Assembly (NCBI GenBank): GCA_021234155.1
Contig: JAJEKV010000028.1
Span: 12,230,134-12,294,133 of the forward strand
Length of the DNA: 64,000 nt
From: Isoetes taiwanensis
Taxonomy: Eukaryota > Streptophyta > Lycopodiopsida > Isoetales > Isoetaceae
Direction of reading: 5' to 3'
The translations under genes and the position numbers were made by a program. The notes below the pieces were generated by a model that searched no databases, had not been told where the DNA came from, and saw only the letters and a program-made list of their open reading frames with translations. Positions 54,668 through 64,000 of this stretch are shown here, piece by piece. The first letter of the stretch is position 1; every line of letters starts with the position of its first letter.

Positions 54668-55679
54668 GGACAAGTTTTGCATGGGTTCGACTGTTCTATC
54701 CTCTTGGCCATGGCAAGAGTATTGGAATGAGACATGTAGCATCTTCCTCAATTTGTGGCTTCATGTTTACAGTGGCTTGCAGTTGCAACAGAGTTTTACG
54801 TCATAAGAGGACTTTTAGAGACCGATTCTTTTGGTGTATTGGTTTTTTCAGCTGTGAATTATGTTACCTAACAGTTTCTTAGGAACAAACTGAAGATTAT
54901 TAGAGGGGTGCTGCTTACCAGTTTGACTTCAGGGTTTCAGAGTTTGATTTACCATTCCATGATGGCAACCCTCTGTGCGACATCACCTTGTTCAATAGGG
55001 TGGCAAGCTTCTTCCTGTTTCTTCAAATCGTGTTTTCCTTCTAATACTACATATATGCAAAAGCAATAGAGCAAATGCAACTTAGATAAACGTTGAACCC
55101 TTATATTGCTATCTCTATAGATGTTGCTACAATAAGACATGATCATGGTAAAAACTATTAGGCTTATAGAGCATGTCGGCAAAATAATGAGGTAATATTG
55201 GGATAATAATACAGTACAAGCGGCAATGAGATAGAAGCATCCTTGAGACGGAAACTTAACTACTGTCTTTAGGCTGAATAACCATATTTCTTCTCATGCT
55301 AACTTCAGTCTCTATACATCCATGACCATGCAACGGATATATTGTAAAACTTTTGTTTGACATATAACCATGATTGTAGTAAATCTGTTATGTATTTGTG
55401 TTGTTTGTTAAGCAAAATGATGTTTTTTCTATTTTTGGATGCCCAAAGTGCAAACCCTAGGGCTGATTATCGTGGAGATGGAATATGCTTGATATATATT
55501 TCTTTTGAATGGTGTAAATTATTGAAAACTACTGATTTGAAGGTTGAGATTGAATGTGGGCTAAGGCCAACTTGAAAGCCATATTCATTGCTGATATTCT
55601 ATTTACACTGGCTGTTTTCTTTGACAATGGAGTGGGAGCTGCATTTGCATGCATGCAGAAGCCGGGGGTATATTGTGGC
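54668..55679. other. Unassigned sequence right of copy B
   Basis: AT-rich, no gene or repeat recognised. Confidence 0.5.
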
Positions 55680-55895
55680 GCTCCCTGAACCTATACGATG
55701 TTCCCATCATATAAATACGGGCAATTCCCCTTCCATGGTGACTCAATCACCAAGGAAAGATCCTCCGTCTAATTCAGACCACTCGTGACTGCCAAGTGTC
55801 CGAGTGAAGGACACGGAGGTGTCATTAGTCCCATGCCTTCTCTGAGTTATCCTATGTTGTGGAAGGATACATACATGTTATCACTAGCAACAATA
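55680..55895 (-). repeat. Old gypsy LTR fragment, left part, split by copia-C
   Basis: Shares ordered blocks with the Gy2 LTR (GTGGCG-type start, GAGTGAAGG, ATACATACATGT). It continues at 61,368 across the copia-C insertion. Boundaries are approximate. Confidence 0.5.
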
Positions 55896-56394
55896 TGTTG
55901 AAGATGTCAGATCATTTTGTTGAGATCATTATGGTCTTATTAGAATTATCACCTTAATGGGTTTTGAAGTTCAATGGTCAGTTATGGGTGAGTTCCAATG
56001 GTTAAGACGAGGTAAAATATGATGACCCGAAATGTTTCCACATTAGGGTATATTTGTGCTGGACGAATACGCTGAAGCCATGTTTGCTTTCACATCTTGG
56101 TCATGGCTTAACCGTCGGCCTTAGCCAGATCGGGACCATAACCGTCGGAGCTGTACAATATAAGGTTGTAAAACCTGTAAGGATCGATCTAATGGATTGA
56201 TCCGGCAAATGGATAAACGAAGGAGAAGTTGTGTTAATATCTTATGTTGATTATTTGGTCGATGCTATAATAGTTGTATTTTAATGGTTTGCCTGGCTTA
56301 AGAGACTATTGAATGAATAATGCCTAGTTGTTATCTTATGAGATCAATGTCTTGAAATTGAATTTGAATTGTGAAATTTCTAAAAGATCCAACA
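55896..56394 (+). repeat. copia-C 5' LTR
   Basis: 499 bp. It contains the inverted pair ACCGTCGG...AACCGTCGGAG region and a GGATCGATCT/GGATTGATCC block. It drives the gag-pol RNA. Confidence 0.96.
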
Positions 56395-56396
56395 AG

Positions 56397-56408
56397 TGGT
56401 ATCAGAGC
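56397..56408 (+). other. Primer binding site of copia-C
   Basis: TGGTATCAGAGC, two bases after the LTR; the gag ATG follows only 13 bases later (56,421). Confidence 0.95.
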
Positions 56409-56420
56409 AGGTTATCCTAA

Positions 56421-59400
56421 ATGGCCAGTAGACTTGGAGCATCTCTTCTCAGTGCCATTGATGTGTTCAAAGGTGGTGCAGGATTCCAGGTATGGAAGCA
56501 AAAGTTTCAGGAAGTTTTGGAAATTGAGGGACTGTGGGACTTAGTTACAGGAGAGGAGCAAACTGTAACTCAAGGTGTCAGTCCAAGCAAAGGGAAGACA
56601 TATGCAGATGCTACTAGTGGAGGTAGCTCAACTGGAGAGACAGTTGGTAAGGGAGCTTCTAGTATCTCTGAAAGAACTGGTAGCTCAAGTTTGGAAGCGT
56701 CTACAAAATCACGCTTGTTGGAGGCAAGAAGTGTGATAAGCAGTAAGGTGAGCTCAAGTATTTTGCTACGGTTAAGGGGAAAGACTCCAAAGCAGATGTG
56801 GGAGTTTATGCTGGCAAATTATGAGAAGAAAACCTCTTCTCAACTAGATGTACTCGAAAAGGAACTTAGGAGACTCAAATATAATGAAAATGATGATCTT
56901 GTGGAATTTTTTCAGAGATTTGATAATCTCATAGCAGATCTGGATGTTGCAGGAGTTCCAATCACAAATGAATACCAGGTACTGTCACTTTCACGAGCTT
57001 TTTCAAAATTTGATCATTTGGCCACACTTGTGAGAAATGTAGCTAAAGACAAGAGGCAAGCAGAAACAATGATAAGAACTGAGCTGGAACAAAAGGGAGT
57101 GATGGAAGAAGATGAGCAGACTGAAATCTTGTATGCAGGAGGGCGTGGAGATAAAGGTAAGATTGGGCCTTGTTATTTGTGCAATCAGTATGGTCACATA
57201 AAAATAAATTGTCCCAAAAGAACCAAGGAAAATAGATGTTATAATTGTGAAGGTTTTGGACATATTGCTATAAATTGCTCTACTCCTAAGGATCAGGGAA
57301 AAGGTAAAGGCAGGGGTACTGGTTCAGGAAGGGGAAAAGGTTACAATACTCGGGGAGGCAGTTATAGGGGCAGAGGCACTTACAAAAATAAAGGGAAGGC
57401 TTCTGCTGTCAATGTAGCAAGAGAAACTGAAGAAGATTTAGAAGAAGAGGTGGACGAAAATGCTGAGGTAAAAGTTTGTCAAACTTTTTCAGTTTCAGAA
57501 AATCAAACTAAAGATGATGATGATTTGTTTATCATAGATAGTGGAGCTGAGAGAAGCGTAATAAAGTCTAGTTCTAGACTTAAGGAGAAGACTAGGAGGA
57601 GCTCCAGCTTTGTTCAAATGGGTGATGGGAAACTAGAGAAAGTAGAAGAAGCTGGATTTTTGGAGCTATATGATTTGAAAGGAAATAGAATTGTACTTGA
57701 CAATGTCTTTTGTGTTCCAAATATTGTCAAGAATCTTATTTCTGTGACTCAGTTAGTAGATCTTGGCTATGATGTGCATTTTAATAAACTCAGTTGTAGA
57801 ATTTTGATGGATAATGAAATAAAGTTTTTGGGCAAACGTGTTGGCAGACTTTTTGGATTTTATAATGATATCTCTGAAGCAATAAATGCAGTGACAGTAC
57901 CAAATGCTAAAATATGGCATGAAAGGCTTGCACATACTCACGCAAACAATATTAAATATATGATCAAGAAGGGCTTAATTCTTGGAGAAGAATCTAATGA
58001 TGACCATTTCAAGTGTAATGGCTGCTTGTTAGGAAAGCATAGCAGGCTGCCTTTCCCAAAACATGCTAAAAGAGCAAAAGAAATTTTGGGAATCATACAT
58101 AGTGATCTGTGTGGTCCACTAAATGTGAGAAGTATTCATGGGAAAAGGTATTTTATAACCTTTATAGATGATTATACAAGGAAGACAAAGGTATACACAC
58201 TAAGATCGAAAGACCAAGCCTTTGAAGCATTTAAAATTTATCAAACAGAAGTGGAGAGACAAACAGGTAAAAAGATCAAATGCTTAAGAACTGACAGAGG
58301 TGGTGAGTTTGTTTCTTGCAGATTCAACAAATATTGTTTGCTCAATGGAATAAGAAGACAACTTACCTGCTCACATACTCCTCAGCAAAATGGAGTTGCT
58401 GAAAGGAAGAATCGATCCATCTTAAATGCAGTGAGAGCAATGTTAAAACATGCTGGGCTGCCCAATTACTTATGGGAGGAGGCTGTCAAGACAACAGTAA
58501 AAGTTCAAAATAAACTGCCATCAAGAAGTCTCAATGGAGAATTACCTGATCACTTGTGGTATGGCTCCTAGCCCTCATTTGAATCATTCAAAGTTTATGG
58601 ATGTGCTGGATATGCTCATGTGCCAGAAGAAACCAGAAGAAAATTAGATGACAGAGCATGCCTGGGCTATCTAGTTGGCTATGACGAGCAAGCAAAAGGG
58701 TATTTGTTGTATGAACCCATTAAAAGGAAATTAATCTTGAGCAGAGATGTAATCTTTGATGAAGGAACACTTTACAGGAATAGGAAGAAAGCTGTAGAGA
58801 AAGTAAATATCAAGTCAGATAATAGTGATGATGAGAAGAAACTTGCTGATTTGAATTATGATAGTTCTAATGATGAAGATAGTGATAAAAAACCAGCAGG
58901 AAAATCAGAGGAACAAATGGAAGGGTCAGATCCTAATAATAAAGTAGATAGTCATGCAGAAGTTATAGAGCCTGAAGACAGACCTATGGGCAAAAGAAGA
59001 AGAAAAACTGAAGCAGAAAGACTTAGGGCTGATCTGAACATTGAACCTGAGTTGTTTGGAAGAGGAGAAGAGGGAAAAAGCAAAAGACTCAGAAATGAAA
59101 TTGAATTGGATAGTATAATGGCAATACTGGCAATACTTGAACCTAATGTGCCTGCTAGTTATGAGGAAGCAATAAATGCAGTAGACTCAAGAGAATGGCA
59201 GCAAGCCATGAAAGAAGAGATGAAGGCCTTTGAGAGAACATGCACTTATGAAATTGTTGAGAAACCACAAGGGAAAAACATTGTAGAAAATAAGTGGATT
59301 TATAAGCTCAAATCTGATTCAGATGGGAAAGGACAAAAGTATAAAGCCAGGCTGGTAGCCAAGGGCTTTTCACAAAAGAAAGGGCTGGACTATGATGAGA

Positions 59401-60608
59401 CATTCTCACCAATAGTCAAACTATCCAGCATACACATGCTACTTGCTTTTGCCAATGCTAGAAACCTGGAAATACATCATATGGATGTAAGTACTGCTTT
59501 TTTAAATGCCAAGCTAGATGAAGAAATCTTCATGAAGCCTCCAAAAGGGTTTGAAGCAGGAAATGGCATGGTATGGAAGTTGAATAAAGCAGTGTATGGC
59601 TTAAAACAAGCTCCTAGGCAGTGGTATATTTGTATGGACGAATATCTCAGAGAAAAAGAGTTCTCAAAGCTGCAAACAGATGGAAATATTTATGTGGTAA
59701 GACAAGGAGATAATTTTTGTATTATTGCAGTATATGTAGATGACTGCATTATGATTGCTAATTCTATGACTTGCTTGAATAAATGCAAAACAGTACTTAA
59801 AGACAGATTCAAAATGACTCAAACTGCAAATATACAAGGCATGCTAAAAAGGTTTGGCATGGAATCCTGTAAATCAGTAAATACACCATTAGTTCTAGGG
59901 CATAAGATCTCAGAGGATATGTGTCCTAAAACAATGAAAGAATCTGAAGAAATGGAAGGCACTCCTTGAATTGATTGGATGCTTGCTCTATGTATCCAAC
60001 TGCTTGCTTATTCTGTAAGTCTGCTAAGTAGATACTTAAACAATCCAGGGAAGATGCATTGGATGGCAGCAAAAAGAGTGTTGAGATTCCTTAAAGGAAC
60101 TCAAGAACAGGGTATTTGCTATTCTAATAATGATATGACACTCATGGGATATTGTGATGCAGACTGGCCATCTGATTTAGACTATAGGAAATCAACATCT
60201 GGATTTTCACTCTTGCTTGGAGGAAGGTCCGTTGCATGGAAATCCAAAAAGCAATCAAGTATTGCCATGTCTACAGCTGAGGCAGAATGTGCTGCCACCA
60301 CACTTGCAGCCAAGGAGATCATATGGGCCAGGAGAATGTTAAATGAACTTGAAATTATGCAAAGAGATCCAACTGTATTACTTTGTGACAGCCAAAGTTG
60401 CATAGCTATCACTAGAAATCCAGTTCTCCACCAAAGAACTAAGCATATTGAATTGAGCATGCATTTTATACGAGAAATGGTTGCTCAAAAGCAAATTGCA
60501 GTACAATATGTTAGCACACAAGAGCAGGCAGCAGACATCTTTACAAAGGCATTGACACAAGTCAAGTTTGATAAATTCAAACAAATACTTGGTGTCACGG
60601 TTCACTAG
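56421..60608 (+). CDS. copia-C gag-pol polyprotein (two interruptions)
   Basis: 1,396 codons in one frame. Gag: MASRLGASLLSAIDVFKGG, capsid to about residue 230, two zinc knuckles CYLCNQYGHIKINC (251-264) and CYNCEGFGHIAINC (273-286), then a Gly/Arg-rich region. Protease: IIDSGAERSV near 373. Integrase: WHERLAHTH and CNGCLLGKHSRLPF (about 498-545), core D near 560, D near 583 and E in QQNGVAERKN near 661. RT: ETFSPIVKLSS near 990, YVDD near 1,104. RNase H: DADWPSD near 1,245, STAEAECAATTLAAKEI near 1,284, and ADIFTKAL near the end. Interruptions: an in-frame TAG at 58,569-58,571, and at about 59,963-60,003 a short stretch out of frame between two indels. About 35-40 residues of the RT thumb also seem missing after FKMTQ. 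The element is probably inactive as it stands. Confidence 0.93.
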
Positions 60609-60868
60609 AAGATATTGAGATGTGTTGAATCATTAGAAAGAAAATATGAATCTGTCAGGTCAGAACAGAGATTACTAAGACAAAGTTGCTTATGATGACA
60701 TTCTGACTGATATATAGATGCAGAGAACATGAGCAGTGAATATGACTGCAGAGGGAACTTATATTAAAGATTCAGAGTTGTTGAATCATAATAATGCATT
60801 TTATCCAAGAGGATAATGTTTCAATAAGCTGGTTGAATCACATGCAGAACAATGATCTGAAGAGGGAA
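60609..60868 (+). other. copia-C 3' untranslated part and polypurine tract
   Basis: No frame; ends with GAAGAGGGAA (60,859-60,868) abutting the 3' LTR. Confidence 0.85.
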
Positions 60869-61367
60869 TGTTGAAGATGTCAGATCATTTTGTTGAGATC
60901 ATTATGGTCTTATTAGAATTATCACCTTAATGGGTTTTGAAGTTCAATGGTCAGTTATGGGTGAGTTCCAATGGTTAAGACGAGGTAAAATATGATGACC
61001 CAAAATGTTTCCACATTAGGGTATATTTGTGCTGGACGAATAAGCTGAAGCCATGTTTGCTTTCACATCTCGGTCATGGCTTAACCGTCGGCCTTAGCCA
61101 GATCGGGACCATAACCGTCGGAGCTGTACAATATAAGGTTGTAAAACCTGTAAGGATCGATCTAATGGATTGATCCGGCAAATAGATAAACGAAGGAGAA
61201 GTTGTGTTAATATCTTATGTTGATTATTTGGTCGATGCTATAATAGTTGTATTTTAATGGTTTGCCTGGCTTAAGAGACTATTGAATGAATAATGCCTAG
61301 TTGTTATCTTATGAGATCAATGTCTTGAAATTGAATTTGAATTGTGAAATTTCTAAAAGATCCAACA
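60869..61367 (+). repeat. copia-C 3' LTR
   Basis: 499 bp, four substitutions against the 5' LTR (cccAa for cccGa, taAg for taCg, ctCgg for ctTgg, atAg for atGg). Confidence 0.96.
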
Positions 61368-62100
61368 CAATACAGATAAAACAATATGCCACCACGAAGG
61401 GTGGCCCGTCCATCAGCAATATGAATGCCAATATATCATAAATGAGGGTTCTAATCGGGGTTCAAATTCGAAAGGGGGTCGACTGATGGTCAGGGTCTCC
61501 TGATAACAACAGACGGAATCATAACAATGGCATTGGCTGGTATAGAACGATGGCTCCCTTTCCGAAGCATAATGGTTCCATGGGTGGCTAGAGGACTTAG
61601 GTCCATACTCGACTCACCTCCCCCTCCCCAAAAAAATCATAGGTCGGGAACACCCGCCCTCCGAATCCCCAAGACGATCTTACAAGATGACACCTGCGAC
61701 CCAGGGGATGTCAGATCCATACCCGGCCTACACGCATGACCGAGTATAGGCCTAGCACATAGAAACCTAGTAGCCACGCTCAGCAAGGCTCCACCTCCAT
61801 TTTACCATTGTATCCGTTATATGGTGCTCAAAATCATGACATAGCATCCACAGTCAGATGGGCTCTTGTGCACATGCCGTATTTATTGGATTTTATAGGA
61901 TTCTAGCTAGAAACGTCTCTAGTCCTACTAGTCTTTAGGTATCTACCCCTCTTATCCCACAAGCGCACGAGGTTCATAAATCCATCCATAACTTCAAACA
62001 TAAGCAACAAAATAAGATTAACCATTCATCCACTCATACAAGGGTCAATCCTCGCTAGAACAGCCTTGTCAAACTGTATGGTCCCAGACATCGCTTGTCC
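61368..62100 (-). repeat. Old gypsy LTR fragment, right part
   Basis: It lines up in order with the GyA LTR: ATAACAATGGC, GGTTCCATGGGTGGCTAGAGGA, a CTCCCCAAAA block, GTCAGATCCATACCCGG, TAGTAGCC and TATGGTGCTC. Substitution levels are much higher than between the GyA copies, so it is an older relative. Orientation follows GyA. Confidence 0.7.
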
Positions 62101-63738
62101 TTCTTGATATGATGTATAGTCCTGCAAAAAGTATGGATGAAAAAAACCTGGATGCAAAAAGAAAGAGATGATGGCAGATAGAATAGGGGCATAAAAAGGC
62201 TTCCATCTGGCGCCAAAAGCAGTTGGGTAAATCCTGAATCCCACCATTCTTGTTCGTACCACTCCCCTCTTGATTCATGCAACAGAAATTAGATTCGGCC
62301 ACTCCTCTTCATGTATTTGAAGATGAAGTAGAGGAATGAATGTTGTTTAGGGCTTGTCTTTTTTTAGAACTAACCTTTTTTTTTGCTTCCCTTTTTTTTT
62401 TTTTTGGCATAACTATTTAAAGAATCTTGCGTATTGATCATGTTGGTTTCTTAATGTTTCGGAAAGAATAGAAACAAAAATCTATTTTTCCGTGATTCAG
62501 AATACTCGATGTTGAATTTCAGCTCTTTTCTAATTTTTAACACCGTTAGATCAGAAAATAACGGATCCTCAAGCACGTGGATAGCCTAGAAATCCAGTGT
62601 TTGTTATAGGGGGGTTAAGCAAGCCTGCTAACAAGACATTTCTCTTTTGGAAAACCCATGTATCTACGCAATTGAGTTGATGAAAAAGAATATTTATGAA
62701 GACCATAAAACTTCTCTTTACCAATGTACTTAGGGGGAATATTTGTGCGACATCATAGAATTGTGAGTCGTTAAAAAAAGAACTTGTTTAGAATTGCATC
62801 AATTTAGTGCTTAATTGTTTTCAAAGCCAAAAGCATACACTAAATCCAACTTAAAGAAATGCTAACATTTAAAATATGACAATGGCATGCAAAACTTTAG
62901 CCACATATTAATATTCTTGATCCAAATTTCCTTTCAGTCAATCTAAGCCTAAGGGTTTTAATGAGAAATGAATGTTTCTTCTAGTATGGACCATTGGAAG
63001 TGATTTTTGAATAGTGAAGACAATATTGGGCAGCAAATCCTTTTTTTGAAATCTGGATGGATTTGAAGTAGGTTAAGATAGAGATCCGGGGTTGCCAGAA
63101 CTGGCGATGGAGGCCATAGCCAGAAGCCTTCAACAAAGGCAAAAAGAGGGTGCCCGAAATCCCTGCAAGGGCCGGATTTGGGTAATAGGGGCCAGATTTC
63201 TGTTTCTTGTAATGCCATTGCAAGGAGGCCCAATTGTTTTTGGGTTTGGTGGAATAAGAAAAGAAAAAAAATAATTCAAGAAACAAAACCTAATTTTACA
63301 GTAAACAGGATTGGAATTGAAGGCAAACAGGGTCGGATTTGAAGGCAAATATGCTTTAAAGACAAAGGAGCCAGTTCTGAAGATCAATAGGGATTTAAAA
63401 AAAATAGGGCCGAATTGCAACAAGGTCAGTTGCAATGTTTTCTTGCAGACGAAACGTTTTGCCCACTTTGATTTCAAGGGTAGTCCACCATAGCCAGCCC
63501 CACGGTTTTGTGGGCAAAGCAAAAATTAACAATGTATTGTTGTGGTGTGTTATGAGGCTTTTTTGCTTATTTACTTTTTTTCCAACCAATATAGCAACAT
63601 TTCCACTCAGTGGGAAATATATAATGTACCAGTATTACTCTCCTGGCTTTACAGCAGATATGGTTCATGCATTAAAGATGCCTTGCTAGTTCTCATTACC
63701 TAATCTTCCTCCTGATCTAATAGCTCATCAATTTCTAG
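62101..63738. other. Unassigned sequence, no gene seen
   Basis: AT-rich with T-runs (for example near 62,380-62,405). No coding signal on either strand that I would defend; open frames are short with no recognisable motif. Confidence 0.5.
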
Positions 63739-63783
63739 TTGCAATTGCAATGGGACTTGGGGGTTCATATCTCACACTCCATC

Positions 63784-64000
63784 ATGAATGGTCCAAGGAT
63801 TTGTGTTTCTATGCCAGTGGACTCGCCTTTACCAGATTGTATAGTTGTGAAGAGTGGGCCTTGGTATAAGAAGTTGGATCTTAAGCTTCTGAATGGTCCA
63901 GAATTAGCCCATTTGTTTCCTGATAAGGAGGCTTTTGCTAGCTTTCGTCGAGGTAATCGTGCATCTCAGGCATTTATTCAACATTCTTCTCAGGTTCAAG
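63784..64000 (+). CDS. Open frame running off the window end, unknown product (partial)
   Basis: The frame is open from just after a TAG at 63,736-63,738 to the end. The first ATG at 63,784 gives MNGPRICVSMPVDSPLPDCI, later GPWYKKLDLKLLNGPELAHL and FPDKEAFASFRRGNRASQAF. The residue mix is protein-like and unlike the surrounding AT-rich noise. An overlapping frame (63,691-63,869) is also open, so coding status is not certain. No family is recognised; it could be an exon or another retroelement ORF. Confidence 0.35.
   Translation, partial: MNGPRICVSMPVDSPLPDCIVVKSGPWYKKLDLKLLNGPELAHLFPDKEAFASFRRGNRASQAFIQHSSQVQ

Larger units (their letters stand above)
55896..61367 (+). mobile_element. Full-length Ty1/copia element copia-C, 5,472 bp
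   Basis: Target duplication CAATA at 55,891-55,895 and 61,368-61,372. Two LTRs of exactly 499 bp (TGTTGAAG...CCAACA) differ at four positions and have no indels. The element also has an initiator-Met primer site, one gag-pol frame and a purine tract. The low LTR divergence (0.8%) marks a recent insertion. Its target is an older gypsy LTR, making this a nested insertion. This is the cleanest sequence in the window. Confidence 0.97.

Noticed and set aside
57003-57263. Minus-strand open frames in copia-C
   Set aside because: They overlap the well-supported gag-pol frame on the other strand.

Overview
The window looks like nuclear DNA of a land plant with a large, repeat-rich genome. It holds Ty1/copia and Ty3/gypsy elements with plant-type primer sites (initiator-Met tRNA), a small inverted-repeat element, AT-rich spacer and almost no host genes. 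The species cannot be told from the sequence. No bacterial or organellar features are seen.

Layout. (1) 1-19,454 and 34,201-54,667 are two copies (A and B) of one segment of about 20 kb in direct orientation. Each copy holds, in order: a minus-strand Ty3/gypsy chromovirus derivative ('GyA'), about 6 kb of AT-rich spacer with one possible gene exon, and a plus-strand Ty1/copia relic ('copia-B') that itself carries a small inverted-repeat element and a hairpin-rich block. (2) Between the copies lies a second, longer chromovirus on the minus strand ('Gy2', 19,845-33,952) with both LTRs, primer site, polypurine tract and the remains of all coding domains. (3) Downstream, a nearly intact, young copia element ('copia-C', 55,896-61,367; target duplication CAATA; LTRs differing at 4 of 499 positions) sits inside an older gypsy LTR related to those of GyA and Gy2. 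(4) The last 2 kb is mostly featureless and ends in an open frame that runs off the window.

The main discovery is that both chromoviruses, although clearly diverged from each other, carry a histone H3-like gene at the same place, upstream of the other genes. In GyA copy B (41,686-40,607, minus) the product starts with an H3-like tail (AHTKCIARK against ARTKQTARK) and ends with a complete H3 histone fold whose C-terminal 44 residues match H3 in length and in key interface residues. In Gy2 (about 31,132-30,331) the same fold is present with small frame breaks. Both elements also have a chromodomain at the end of pol, the module family that reads methylated H3 tails. A retroelement encoding both an H3-like histone and an H3-tail reader suggests self-directed chromatin marking or targeting; that function is inference.

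Both elements share a second unrecognised ORF ('ORF2') after the H3 gene, with repeated hairpin-forming sequence between the two. GyA has lost the gag core and the integrase core yet keeps H3-like, ORF2 and chromodomain sequences.

Caution on sequence quality: the two Gy2 LTRs, and copies A and B, differ mostly by small indels, often at CAG/CTG sites and homopolymers, while some AT-rich stretches are identical over about 1 kb. This pattern suits long-read error in methylated DNA. Many frame breaks, mostly in copy A and Gy2, may therefore be artefacts, and copy A could be a false duplicate.
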